Below, piece after piece: positions 1 to 8,264 of a DNA stretch of 64,000 nt. The DNA is taken from assembly GCF_023921225.1 (NCBI RefSeq), contig NZ_CP071527.1, forward strand, positions 1,950,501-2,014,500. The letters are read 5' to 3'. The DNA comes from Legionella lytica. Lineage in GTDB: Bacteria; Pseudomonadota; Gammaproteobacteria; Legionellales; Legionellaceae. Within the stretch, counting starts at the first letter, position 1. Each line of letters begins with the position of its first letter. The position numbers and the translations under genes are program-made. A model generated the notes under the pieces. It made no database searches. It saw only the letters and a program-made list of their open reading frames with translations, and was not told the DNA's origin.

Positions 1-1223
1 AAAATAACTCAAGCTTTATATTAGTTTTTATCGACCTGGATCGCTTTAAATTAATTAATGACAGCTTTAATCATGAAACAGGCGATATCTTGCTCAAGTT
101 AGTTGCCGAGCGTTTATCTAGTATTGCACGTAAAAAAGACATGATCGCTCGCTTAAGTGGTGATGAGTTTATTTTTATTGCTGTTCCATCCAAAGCAGAA
201 CATATTGAAGACAGTTCGTATATTGCAAAGAGGATCTTAGAGGCACTTAATAAAACATTAAATATTGCTCACCGAGAATTGATGATCTCAGCAAGTCTTG
301 GACTCAGTATTTATCCTCAAGATGGCACAACCGTTGAAGAGCTTTTGCGTCACGCTGACTTGGCAATGTATCGAGCAAAAGCATTGGGCGGCAATCAATT
401 TCAGTTCTATGCCAATGAATTACAAGAAAAATGTGTTACTCGTCTAGAAAAAGAAACAGACTTACGCCAAGCCTTATTAGAAAATGAATTTTTTATAGCG
501 TATCAACCACAATACGATACTAAGAATCAGAAGCTAATTGGTGTTGAAGCCTTAATTCGTTGGAATCATCCTAAACACGGCATTCACTTACCCATGGATT
601 TTATACCGCTTGCCGAAGAAACAGGCCTTATCGTTCCAATTGGTGAGTGGCTGATTCGTACTGCCTGTCGGCAAAACAAGGCTTGGCAAGATAAAGGCCT
701 TACTCCATTCCCTATCGCGGTAAACATTGCCACCAAGCAATTCATGCAACCGAATTTTATTTCTATGATAAAAGACATATTGACTGAAACAAAGCTTGAG
801 GCTAAATATCTTGAAGTAGAAATAACCGAAAATGTTCTTATTAATTCAAACAGCGTAATTCATGCTATTCGCCAACTGAAACAAATGGGGGTGAATATTG
901 TGCTTGATGATTTTGGTACCGGAAATTCTGGATTTAATTATCTGCATCATTTGCCAATTGACCAGCTAAAAATCGACCAATCATTTGTGCAGAATATAAA
1001 TACAAATCGTTCTGATGAGATAATTATCCAAGCAATTATCAATATGGCTAATAGTTTAAAATTAGATGTAGTGGCGGAGGGAATTGAAACCCTGGGACAA
1101 CTTAAATTTCTTGAGTCACATTCCTGTTATAAAGTTCAAGGCTTTTATTTTAATCAGCCGATGTCAGCGAGTCAGCTTGAAGAATTAATTCAGTCATTCC
1201 CGGATAATATTCCGTCGATGTAA
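1..1223 (+). CDS. GGDEF-EAL cyclic-di-GMP protein (5' end outside window)
   Basis: The reading frame is already open at base 3 and encodes the core of a GGDEF domain, so the true start lies upstream. The diguanylate cyclase signature reads SGDEF, preceded five residues earlier by an RKKD inhibitory (I-site) motif. The EAL domain follows with its expected catalytic and metal-binding motifs: EALIRW, EITENVL, DDFGTG, LKIDQSF and AEGIET. Families with intact EAL motifs hydrolyse cyclic-di-GMP; SGDEF variants may still be active cyclases or act as sensory domains. No membrane segment is seen in the visible part, and any sensor domain would be N-terminal and unseen. The gene ends against convergent small secreted-protein genes, with a repeat between. 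Confidence 0.95.
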   Translation, partial: NNSSFILVFIDLDRFKLINDSFNHETGDILLKLVAERLSSIARKKDMIARLSGDEFIFIAVPSKAEHIEDSSYIAKRILEALNKTLNIAHRELMISASLGLSIYPQDGTTVEELLRHADLAMYRAKALGGNQFQFYANELQEKCVTRLEKETDLRQALLENEFFIAYQPQYDTKNQKLIGVEALIRWNHPKHGIHLPMDFIPLAEETGLIVPIGEWLIRTACRQNKAWQDKGLTPFPIAVNIATKQFMQPNFISMIKDILTETKLEAKYLEVEITENVLINSNSVIHAIRQLKQMGVNIVLDDFGTGNSGFNYLHHLPIDQLKIDQSFVQNINTNRSDEIIIQAIINMANSLKLDVVAEGIETLGQLKFLESHSCYKVQGFYFNQPMSASQLEELIQSFPDNIPSM

Positions 1224-1297
1224 ATGCGTGGCATCAATTTATTATAAATAGAATAAATAGCTATCTTTGTGAAGAACATAACGCCTCAGGAATACAA

Positions 1298-1464
1298 GGC
1301 ATGGAACCATGGATTGCTTCACTGCATTCGCAATGACGGCTGGTGTTAAATTAAAAGATAGTACCACAATAAAAATCCCGTCATTGCGAGGAACGTAGTG
1401 ACGAAGCAATCCAGGAGCGTGGGGCACAGAACTCTAGGTTACTTCACTTCGTTCACAATGACGG
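1298..1464. repeat. Intergenic palindromic repeat family A (two units)
   Basis: The stretch holds two copies, in opposite orientations, of a motif of the form TCATTGCGAGGAACGTAGTG followed by ACGAAGCAATCC, each with its complement nearby (GGATTGCTTC ... CAATGACGG). Related copies occur at 13341, 28891 and 45396. Short open frames through it are translations of the repeat and are not genes. It occupies most of the 295-bp gap between the convergent GGDEF-EAL gene and the small secreted-protein gene, and could fold as a large hairpin at their 3' ends. Confidence 0.8.
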
Positions 1465-1518
1465 AATGCTGATGCCTGAATCGATTGCTCCGCTCAATTT
1501 TTAGAATGGCGCTCCAAC

Positions 1519-1959
1519 TCAATAATTCTTAAGAACCGCTTGAGCTGTACCCGGCATAACTAAATCACCATTGGTTGGATCATACTTTGGCGGCGCATTT
1601 TCACTAACCGTTAACTGATTTAAATAATAATTGGTGTTAACCCCCACAGGAGTTAGTGTGCTATACACGGCTCCACTCGGCCCAATAACCGGGCTAATAA
1701 GAATACTTGTAATAGGAGCAATACACGCCATACCAACCCCGGCCCATACCGTTATTCTCCCTTGATAAGGAAGCGTTGCCGTAAAACACGGGGTTGCTGG
1801 CCCATTTTCAAAAGAAATGGTTACTGCGGTAGGTACAGAGCCATTCGCTCCTAACAAATTAACTACGTCAATCCGCTGAATTGGTGCATTTCCAGCAAAA
1901 AGGCTTGTGGAGGCGACCAGTCCTAATAATGTATAGGTGAGAATCCCTTTTCTCTTCAT
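1519..1959 (-). CDS. Small secreted protein of unknown function
   Basis: This 146-aa product begins MKRKGILTYTLLGLVASTSL followed by FAG, a classical Sec signal peptide with a likely cut after residue 22 or 23. The mature part is Pro/Thr/Val-rich, with two cysteines that could form a disulfide in the periplasm or outside the cell. The ATG is preceded by GAGGGA at a workable distance. I do not recognise the family. Its upstream neighbour on the same strand (1978-2417) is another small signal-peptide protein, only 18 bp away, so the two are probably co-transcribed. No clear sequence similarity between the two was seen by eye. Confidence 0.75.
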   Translation of the reverse strand: MKRKGILTYTLLGLVASTSLFAGNAPIQRIDVVNLLGANGSVPTAVTISFENGPATPCFTATLPYQGRITVWAGVGMACIAPITSILISPVIGPSGAVYSTLTPVGVNTNYYLNQLTVSENAPPKYDPTNGDLVMPGTAQAVLKNY

Positions 1960-1977
1960 GATATATCCCTCAAAATA

Positions 1978-2417
1978 TTAAACTGGCCCTGCTGCTTGAA
2001 CAGGTACGCCAAAACAATTATTCACATTAAATGGATTACTCTGATCCAGATTAGTGAACACAAGATATCCCGTTGTTGGATTAGTAAAAAAGCCAGTAAT
2101 TACAGCAATATTATGCCCCGTAATTAACTGATCTTGCATCACATAGTTTCCATTTAAGCTATATGAAGTAACGGTGCTTGTAGTCTCACTAAAAGAGCTG
2201 CCTAGCAAAACATACTGAAATGGATAGATGGTATCGATGTAACAAATAACATTATAAGTCACCGAAGGAATCAAGCCTGCAAGCGAAATCTTCGTGCTTG
2301 TCCCCGCAGCCACATTTCCCCCCCGCTTAAAGTCACTACAGAACTTGTTGGCGCAGCAACACTGCTCATCGTTCCTAAAAGAAATAAAGCAGCAATGCCC
2401 ATTCTCCCCTTATTCAT
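1978..2417 (-). pseudogene. Small secreted protein gene, frame-shifted at a seven-G run
   Basis: The gene starts at ATG 2417 behind a strong AGGAGG site and encodes MNKGRMGIAALFLLGTMSSV followed by AAP, a clear signal peptide. The frame runs through TSSVVTLSGG and then enters a run of seven G (complement of C at 2318-2324), after which it reads a short nonsense tail. The frame that continues the protein (NVAAGTSTKISLAGL ... to the stop at 1978) is joined if the run has eight or five G. The downstream part looks like a genuine secreted domain with matching composition. It could be a pseudogene, a phase-variable gene or a sequencing error. Function unknown. Confidence 0.7.
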
Positions 2418-2601
2418 ACAAACTCCTCCTGGAAAACTGCTTTTATAATAAAACATTCAATAGTGTAAAGATTTAACTAACTATTTCCTGTTCCCATTAT
2501 CTGGTTTATAATCGACCAGTCATGACGACTGGCCATAAGTCCTTAACCCATCGTACAGTATAAAACTATTTGATTATTTTCAATATTAATGAGATTTGTT
2601 T

Positions 2602-4152
2602 ATGGGAAAATCACAAATCAGCCATATAAAGCAGGCATTTTTTAATCATACATTGAGTAATGATACTCAATTTTCTTTTACTCATGCCGACTTTGATTTA
2701 GGCCAATTACAAAATGAGTTTTCCTCTTTATATCAAATACTTCGATCAAATAAGGAGTATTGGGCAAAGCATGTTGAGGTGGTGCTGTATGCCAGCTATG
2801 TCTGTGATTTAATGATTCGCTACTATGAAATAGATTATCACCCTGCCGAAATAGAAAAGCTAAAAAAACAAAAAAAGGAAATTGATTCGTACGCACAAGG
2901 CCACTCCTTATCTAGCGAAAACTTATCAACCAGCAATACATTTTTTATCTTTTTGCTAGAGCAAATTAAAAATAATTTTGATGCCCCTAACGCTAGTTTG
3001 GATACGTTAACCACCATACGTCAAAAAGTTGGTGAGCTAAATACCAACCGCTCTAAATTTGGTTACAGCCGCGCCCTAGCCATCCAACTTTTGGTTTATC
3101 TGGAACATAGTTCGCTTTTTGAGTTAATTCAGGAAATGAATGAGATCCTCGGTAATCAATATGGTTTTGTAGATGGTATTAACCTATTAAACGAATCTCG
3201 TGAAGCATTAGCAGCATTGGGCATCGTTCTGTTTGCTTTTCGCTTTATCATTAACCTTATTATTGGAATTAAGCAAATAGTTCAAGCATCGATTGAAAAA
3301 GAACTATCAGTTTCTAAAGTGTTTAAACAAGAACTAGATAAACGTGGCTTTACCATGGCAAGCGATTTAGTTTGGTCTCTAGTCGGCTTATTAACTACAT
3401 ATCCCAATTTTTTCCATGTTCCAACTTCGTCAATATCCCCCACAATTCTCGCCTTTTTAGTTTTTGATGCCTTATTGCTCTTGACTCAATGGCTTTATGA
3501 AGCGACGAATTACAAAAAACAGATACAGGAATTAACCGAACAAAAAATAGGGGCTCAACCTATTGAACTTCTCGTGATTCAAAGACAAATGGATTTGCTA
3601 AAAGATGAATGGGAGTCTCAATGCTCTTATTACGCAATTAATATCTTGGGCGCACACATATTAGCTATCAGTTTTGCGGCAACTCTAATGTATTCCGGCC
3701 CGCTAGCCATAGCGGGAGTAGCATTGTTTAGCATGCTAGGTAACGCCTTGTATAATACCGCGGGAGAATATAAAAAATACAAAAAAGCCCAAATTGCAGT
3801 AACTCGTGAATTAGCTAATGGTGAAATCCTTAATAATCAGCATCATCAACAATTATTAAGCCTACTGCGCGAAGAACGTGACGAAGCGCATACCGAATTA
3901 TGGAATTCATTAGCATTTAACTTTGGTGGCATCGCATTTATCATTTCCGCTACTGTTATTTGCTGGCCTGTAGCCTTAGTGGTTACCGTAGGTTATATTG
4001 GCCATCAACTGAATAAATCCTACCAAAAACAGCTTCATCTTCATGATAAAGATGGAGTCACTCATGATCTTTATCGCTTTATAAGCGTCGAACAAGATGA
4101 TGAAGAACCTTCTGCCAGCTTGAGACTAACACAGCTCTCCAATTTGCTATAA
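2602..4152 (+). CDS. Multi-pass membrane protein with acidic C-terminus, candidate effector
   Basis: The product is about 516 aa from the ATG at 2602; a TTG two codons earlier is a less likely start. The N-terminal 190 residues are charged and helical. Several hydrophobic segments follow, near residues 200-222, 255-272, 280-300, 347-385 (probably two) and 440-468, separated by a charged helix rich in Lys, Glu and Gln. The last 25 residues hold an acidic cluster (EQDDEEPSAS) followed by a leucine-rich end, the arrangement described as an E-block in Dot/Icm translocation signals. I recognise no catalytic motif. Membrane insertion and effector status are inferred from composition only. Confidence 0.8.
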   Translation: MGKSQISHIKQAFFNHTLSNDTQFSFTHADFDLGQLQNEFSSLYQILRSNKEYWAKHVEVVLYASYVCDLMIRYYEIDYHPAEIEKLKKQKKEIDSYAQGHSLSSENLSTSNTFFIFLLEQIKNNFDAPNASLDTLTTIRQKVGELNTNRSKFGYSRALAIQLLVYLEHSSLFELIQEMNEILGNQYGFVDGINLLNESREALAALGIVLFAFRFIINLIIGIKQIVQASIEKELSVSKVFKQELDKRGFTMASDLVWSLVGLLTTYPNFFHVPTSSISPTILAFLVFDALLLLTQWLYEATNYKKQIQELTEQKIGAQPIELLVIQRQMDLLKDEWESQCSYYAINILGAHILAISFAATLMYSGPLAIAGVALFSMLGNALYNTAGEYKKYKKAQIAVTRELANGEILNNQHHQQLLSLLREERDEAHTELWNSLAFNFGGIAFIISATVICWPVALVVTVGYIGHQLNKSYQKQLHLHDKDGVTHDLYRFISVEQDDEEPSASLRLTQLSNLL

Positions 4153-4172
4153 TTAACAAAAAGGAGATTATT

Positions 4173-4322
4173 ATGAGCAAAAATACTCAACCACACAGAA
4201 AAAGAAACCAAGCTCATCAACCTGAGAACACGAGAAAAGACAAACAAAAAGCACGTGAAAAAGAGTTAGATGAGACTTTAAAAGAAACGTTCCCTGCGAG
4301 TGACGCAACTGCTAAATATTAA
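4173..4322 (+). CDS. Small hydrophilic protein with ETFPASD motif
   Basis: A 49-aa frame begins at ATG 4173 with AAGGAG seven bases upstream, 20 bp after the preceding gene. The protein is very basic and polar and ends with the stretch LDETLKETFPASDATAKY. The core ELDETLKETFPASD is, as I recall, a conserved motif of short uncharacterised proteobacterial proteins. The good ribosome site, the motif and its location after a real gene argue that it is expressed. Function unknown. Confidence 0.75.
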   Translation: MSKNTQPHRKRNQAHQPENTRKDKQKAREKELDETLKETFPASDATAKY

Positions 4323-4328
4323 AAACCC

Positions 4329-4401
4329 GTAGGTTGGCCCATGGCCCAACATCAAGTTCTAGTGTGACTCGATGAATTATTGAGCCAGAAGACCAACCTA
4401 T
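4329..4401. repeat. Intergenic repeat family B (GTAGGTTGG type)
   Basis: The unit opens with GTAGGTTGGCCCATGGCCCA and closes with CCAACCTA, giving inverted ends around a degenerate centre. Related copies occur at 22225, 44631, 45649 and 51101. It lies directly after the stop of the 49-aa gene and abuts the 5-oxoprolinase scar. Confidence 0.75.
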
Positions 4402-4405
4402 AAAT

Positions 4406-4521
4406 TTATTTATATTCCCCATATCCACCCCCACCAGGTGCTTCAATAATGAAAAAATCCCTTGGGTACATTTCTACTTGTGTACATCAATCCAAAACTC
4501 CCATTGACGTTGCCTGTCCAT
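4406..4521 (-). pseudogene. Deletion scar of a 5-oxoprolinase/hydantoinase gene
   Basis: On the minus strand an ATG at 4521 encodes MDRQRQWEFWIDVHK and then a stop. The phrase WxFWID is how bacterial 5-oxoprolinases begin, normally continuing GGTFTD. One frame over, the next bases encode EMYPRDFFIIEAPGGGGYGE and a stop at 4406; an (E/T)PGGGGYG ending is typical of the C-terminus of the same enzyme, which is normally about 1200 aa. Nearly the whole gene therefore appears to have been deleted, leaving its two ends joined out of frame. The family link is recalled knowledge, not a search. The remainder of the gap (4522-4686) is AT-rich and I see nothing else in it except a possible promoter for the next gene. 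Confidence 0.65.
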
Positions 4522-4686
4522 AAATATTCCATTACTTATGCCTTAATTTTAATTATACTACATTATTTTTGGCCACATGATTAACAAAAAATGCCTTTTT
4601 TCCATTCTTTTTGCTCGATGATAAATGCATTGCGATCAAAACACATACTATATTTATATATGTACCAAACCAGTTAAGTGGATACC

Positions 4687-7600
4687 ATGACACCATTATT
4701 TCCAGAAAAAGGGCAATATATCCTTATTCAACAAGGGCAAGCAAGTGACTGTTATCTTTTATGCTCATTAGATTGTATTCTTAATGGGGGGACAGAACAC
4801 CAAGATTTAATTCGTTCAAAATTCACTCAAACATCAGAAGGCGTATTTTTACGCATCAAGCGCACGGATCAAAGTCAGAATTTAAAACTAGAACAAATGA
4901 AGGGAAAATATATCTATTCCTATGATGTGCAAACAGATGAAGATGTGATTTTTATCGATAATCAAAAGCTTGAGGCAATAGATAAGGATCCACGCAGCGT
5001 AAAATCAAACGCTCTTGCAGTAAAAATTTTAGAGCGGATTAGTTCTTACTATTATATAGGATCTTGGGATAACGATGAGCAATTCGGCAGCATCTATGCC
5101 CATAACATACCTGAACGGCATCAGCAATCCTCTACTATATTTGTCGGTAAGCTTTTAGGACTTGAAACAACAGATACTCGAGATATTAACGCAATTGTTA
5201 ACTTAAAAGCGATAAACCCCAATCAGCCCATTTACATTAGTATGGATTATGCGAATAAAGATGATTTTGGCAAAATTCATGGACGGCATGCATTAAGAAT
5301 AGAACGAATAAGCCCGATGCCCAATGGCGATTATGAAGTAGTATTAGTTAATCCATGGGACAATACAAAGCAAGAATTCTTCACTCTTTCAGAGATTAAA
5401 ACAAGACATTACCGTTTTGCTATTTTTGATACAGGCCCCCATAAAAAGAATTTAATAAATCAGGAATATAATGTAGCCCCCTCACCTCTTTTCATTCCCT
5501 ATCCATCCCCTGTACTTCGCCCCCAGCAACCAATTAGATACGACCAGCAAGGCTATGATTACGCTCTGACTCCAGCCAATGTTGCTCATCAGCTACCACT
5601 CATGATGCCTCCACCCAATAGAAATGAAGCAATATTCCCCCCTCAAAACCTGCCTCCATTTCCGGTCCTGAATCTACATGCAAACTACGGCCAACATGGT
5701 TACAATAGATATCAACTACCCCCTCGTGCTCCCCTCCCAACCCCAAATGTTAGGTACGCTCAACAAGAGTATAATCTCGTTCCAAAACCAATAGCTATTC
5801 CACCAGTACTCCCTCCTCCAGATATACATGAGCAACCTACTGAACCCTATATAGCTAAGGCGCAGTTTTTTCTTAGAAAAGGGCTTCACGGAGTTGAACA
5901 TTATCAAGTATTGTGCTCTAGCAAAACAGAAGCCGATGCAATTCAACAGCAGTTAAATGCCATAGGGGTCAATCCTTCTCGTATCTTTGAAGCAAGAGGC
6001 TTTTGGAGGATAAATTGTGATAAATCAACCCTTAAAATAGATGCCAAACAATGCATCGAGAAAGCCCTTAAAATTTATCAAGGAATGCCACAAAACTATT
6101 TAATATCAGGCCGAGGGCCAAGACTATTTAGTCGACGCCCGAAGGTAAGCTATTATGAACTATCGTGCTCTAGTCACCAACAGGCAGTAGTACTTGTTCA
6201 GCAATTAAAAACTCTAGGTGTTCACTGCGAACACATGTTTGAAACTAAGGGTTTTTGGAGAATACACTGTAATAAAATAACCTTAATACAGGATGCAAAA
6301 CAAAGCATAGAAGCGGTACTTAACTATCAAGTAACTCCAGCAGCCCAAGGCATTGGCCAGCAAGCTCAACAACCGCCCATCCCCCCCATAGGAACAAATC
6401 CACCACTACCACGGGCATATCAACATGCAGCTCCTCCGCAGCAGCAAGCAGCACAATTTAAGCAAGGACTCAATGCATGGCTTATTTCACCCTCTCCACT
6501 ATCCTTCAGAGACTGGATTGCAGGACTTGACAACCAAAAAGCCGCGATTCTTTCTAATGGGTTACACAACCTTGAAACACAATTTAGTTTAAATCTAATG
6601 CAACAATGGATGAAGCCCCTATCACCCATAGACGAAAGCCAATTATTATTTATATTAAGCAATTATAAAGTAGAGTACCGAGGTGGAACAAACTCGAAAA
6701 ATTTATTAGTAATTAACGCGATAACCGGTGAAAAAGAAATTTTAAAACTAGAACATCGAATGGGGAATCCGAATACGCATGTTCAATTATTGCAAAATAT
6801 TCCTGACTTACAAGGATATTTTGTTCAAGTTCACTTTAGTAAAGCCGTAACCGTTGCAAAAGACAGTAATGGTCTGAACGAGCGATGTTTACAAATAACT
6901 GATTTTTGCCCTGGTAACGACATCAGCTCTCAAGCGAATATGTGGCTTTCAGATGCTGAGCGGCTCGCTGCAGCAAGTAATATCTATTCACAAATGGCGC
7001 GTGCTTTAGTTCTGATGGATAAAAATGCAACATTCTATATGGATATGAAAAATTCCAATTGGTTGCTGGATGTGAATGGCAATTTAAAAATAGCTGATAC
7101 TAAATCCATTTGCCCTGCACAGGGTCCTTTAATTAACCTTAACATGTTATCACGCAGCGGATATCGCTGGCTTAGGACTAATTATCTAATCCCTCCAGAG
7201 CTATCCAACTGGAACGACGATCTCGATGCCTTTATTTCAATCTCCCATGCTGAAGCATTTATGTTTGGAAAAAATCTCTATGAATTTTTGGCTGCTACTC
7301 CTCCTTCACGTACAGTAAATGCAATTCAATCGTTTATGGAACAGCATGCAAATGTAGATGCGTACGATTTTAGCGCCCCGATTTTTCAAACCCCCGTAGG
7401 GGCTAGATATGTATTATTGATTAAACACTGTATTAGAGAAAATCCTATTGAGCGATTTGATGTAAATCTAATTCATCAAGCAATGCATGCAATTCAAAGT
7501 TTAGAAAAAGATCCTCAAGTTTTAACTACATATTGGGAAAACTATAACAAGCTGAATCAAATGCAAAATCAGTATTCAAATCTGGCTATAGAAATAAATA

Positions 7601-8253
7601 ATCAAATGGCTAGTTGGCAAAATCTCACGCTTAATCCCTTATTAACTAATTTTGGGTATGCCTTAATTAACGAAGCGATGCAAACTTATGGCCTTATTAT
7701 TGACACCATGCAATACGCTAGAGAGCAGTATAAAAATGATGGGCGTGCACAACAAGAATTAGACAAAATTCAAGGAAGTCTAAATGGAGTTAATTTAAAA
7801 CCAGAGCATTTAAAAGTAATCATGACGAATCTTAACCAATTGATCGATGAAGCGGAGCAAGCTTATATTCATCAACAACAGCAAACATTTGAGGCTTTAA
7901 CACACAAACTGAAAGAAAATTATAGACACTCACCTCAAATACGGGATAATTTAGCACAAATCGAAAATAGAATCGGATTTTATGCTTATATGCCTCTAGA
8001 AGACATTAATAATTTTCTTAGGGCAATGGCTAATGCGATGGAACATTCAAACGCATATGCCAATATGGCTGCTCAGCAACAACACCATCAACTAGAACTA
8101 AATATGAGGTTCCGGGCAAATATGGTCGCTGACAATCCTTATTCCTTTTTAGCAGGAACCAAAATGAATATAGATCAACCCCAAGACTCAGTACCGACAA
8201 ATGCTAATGAGAACCCTCCTGACATGCAGAAAAAAAACATAGAGCCCAAGTAA
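4687..8253 (+). CDS. Calpain-like protease / kinase-like fusion protein, candidate effector
   Basis: About 1188 aa from ATG 4687 (a GTG three codons upstream is possible). Residues 10-240 match a calpain-type (C2) core: QGQASDCYLL places a Gln six residues before Cys22 as in calpains, HGRHALRI supplies His201, and VLVNPWDN supplies Asn222. A Pro/Gln-rich linker follows. Two tandem repeats of about 70 aa, each containing CSS and GFWRI.C, lie near residues 395-555. A protein-kinase-like domain covers about 630-960, with a possible ATP-binding Lys687, a catalytic-loop DMKNSN at Asp786 and ADT (Asp804) in place of DFG. The C-terminus is helical and coiled-coil-like. No signal peptide or membrane segment was seen. 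A host-directed role is inferred; neither activity is proven. The ankyrin gene follows 11 bp later. Confidence 0.85.
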   Translation: MTPLFPEKGQYILIQQGQASDCYLLCSLDCILNGGTEHQDLIRSKFTQTSEGVFLRIKRTDQSQNLKLEQMKGKYIYSYDVQTDEDVIFIDNQKLEAIDKDPRSVKSNALAVKILERISSYYYIGSWDNDEQFGSIYAHNIPERHQQSSTIFVGKLLGLETTDTRDINAIVNLKAINPNQPIYISMDYANKDDFGKIHGRHALRIERISPMPNGDYEVVLVNPWDNTKQEFFTLSEIKTRHYRFAIFDTGPHKKNLINQEYNVAPSPLFIPYPSPVLRPQQPIRYDQQGYDYALTPANVAHQLPLMMPPPNRNEAIFPPQNLPPFPVLNLHANYGQHGYNRYQLPPRAPLPTPNVRYAQQEYNLVPKPIAIPPVLPPPDIHEQPTEPYIAKAQFFLRKGLHGVEHYQVLCSSKTEADAIQQQLNAIGVNPSRIFEARGFWRINCDKSTLKIDAKQCIEKALKIYQGMPQNYLISGRGPRLFSRRPKVSYYELSCSSHQQAVVLVQQLKTLGVHCEHMFETKGFWRIHCNKITLIQDAKQSIEAVLNYQVTPAAQGIGQQAQQPPIPPIGTNPPLPRAYQHAAPPQQQAAQFKQGLNAWLISPSPLSFRDWIAGLDNQKAAILSNGLHNLETQFSLNLMQQWMKPLSPIDESQLLFILSNYKVEYRGGTNSKNLLVINAITGEKEILKLEHRMGNPNTHVQLLQNIPDLQGYFVQVHFSKAVTVAKDSNGLNERCLQITDFCPGNDISSQANMWLSDAERLAAASNIYSQMARALVLMDKNATFYMDMKNSNWLLDVNGNLKIADTKSICPAQGPLINLNMLSRSGYRWLRTNYLIPPELSNWNDDLDAFISISHAEAFMFGKNLYEFLAATPPSRTVNAIQSFMEQHANVDAYDFSAPIFQTPVGARYVLLIKHCIRENPIERFDVNLIHQAMHAIQSLEKDPQVLTTYWENYNKLNQMQNQYSNLAIEINNQMASWQNLTLNPLLTNFGYALINEAMQTYGLIIDTMQYAREQYKNDGRAQQELDKIQGSLNGVNLKPEHLKVIMTNLNQLIDEAEQAYIHQQQQTFEALTHKLKENYRHSPQIRDNLAQIENRIGFYAYMPLEDINNFLRAMANAMEHSNAYANMAAQQQHHQLELNMRFRANMVADNPYSFLAGTKMNIDQPQDSVPTNANENPPDMQKKNIEPK

Positions 8254-8264
8254 CGGAGTTAAAG

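Noticed and set aside
1242..1427. Open frame between the GGDEF-EAL gene and the secreted protein
   Set aside because: It is a translation of the dispersed repeat; no ribosome site and no conserved motif.
4542..4562. Second PmrA-like site (CTTAATTTT plus TTATACTAC) before the calpain/kinase gene
   Set aside because: The second half does not match the consensus and the site lies about 140 bp from the start codon.
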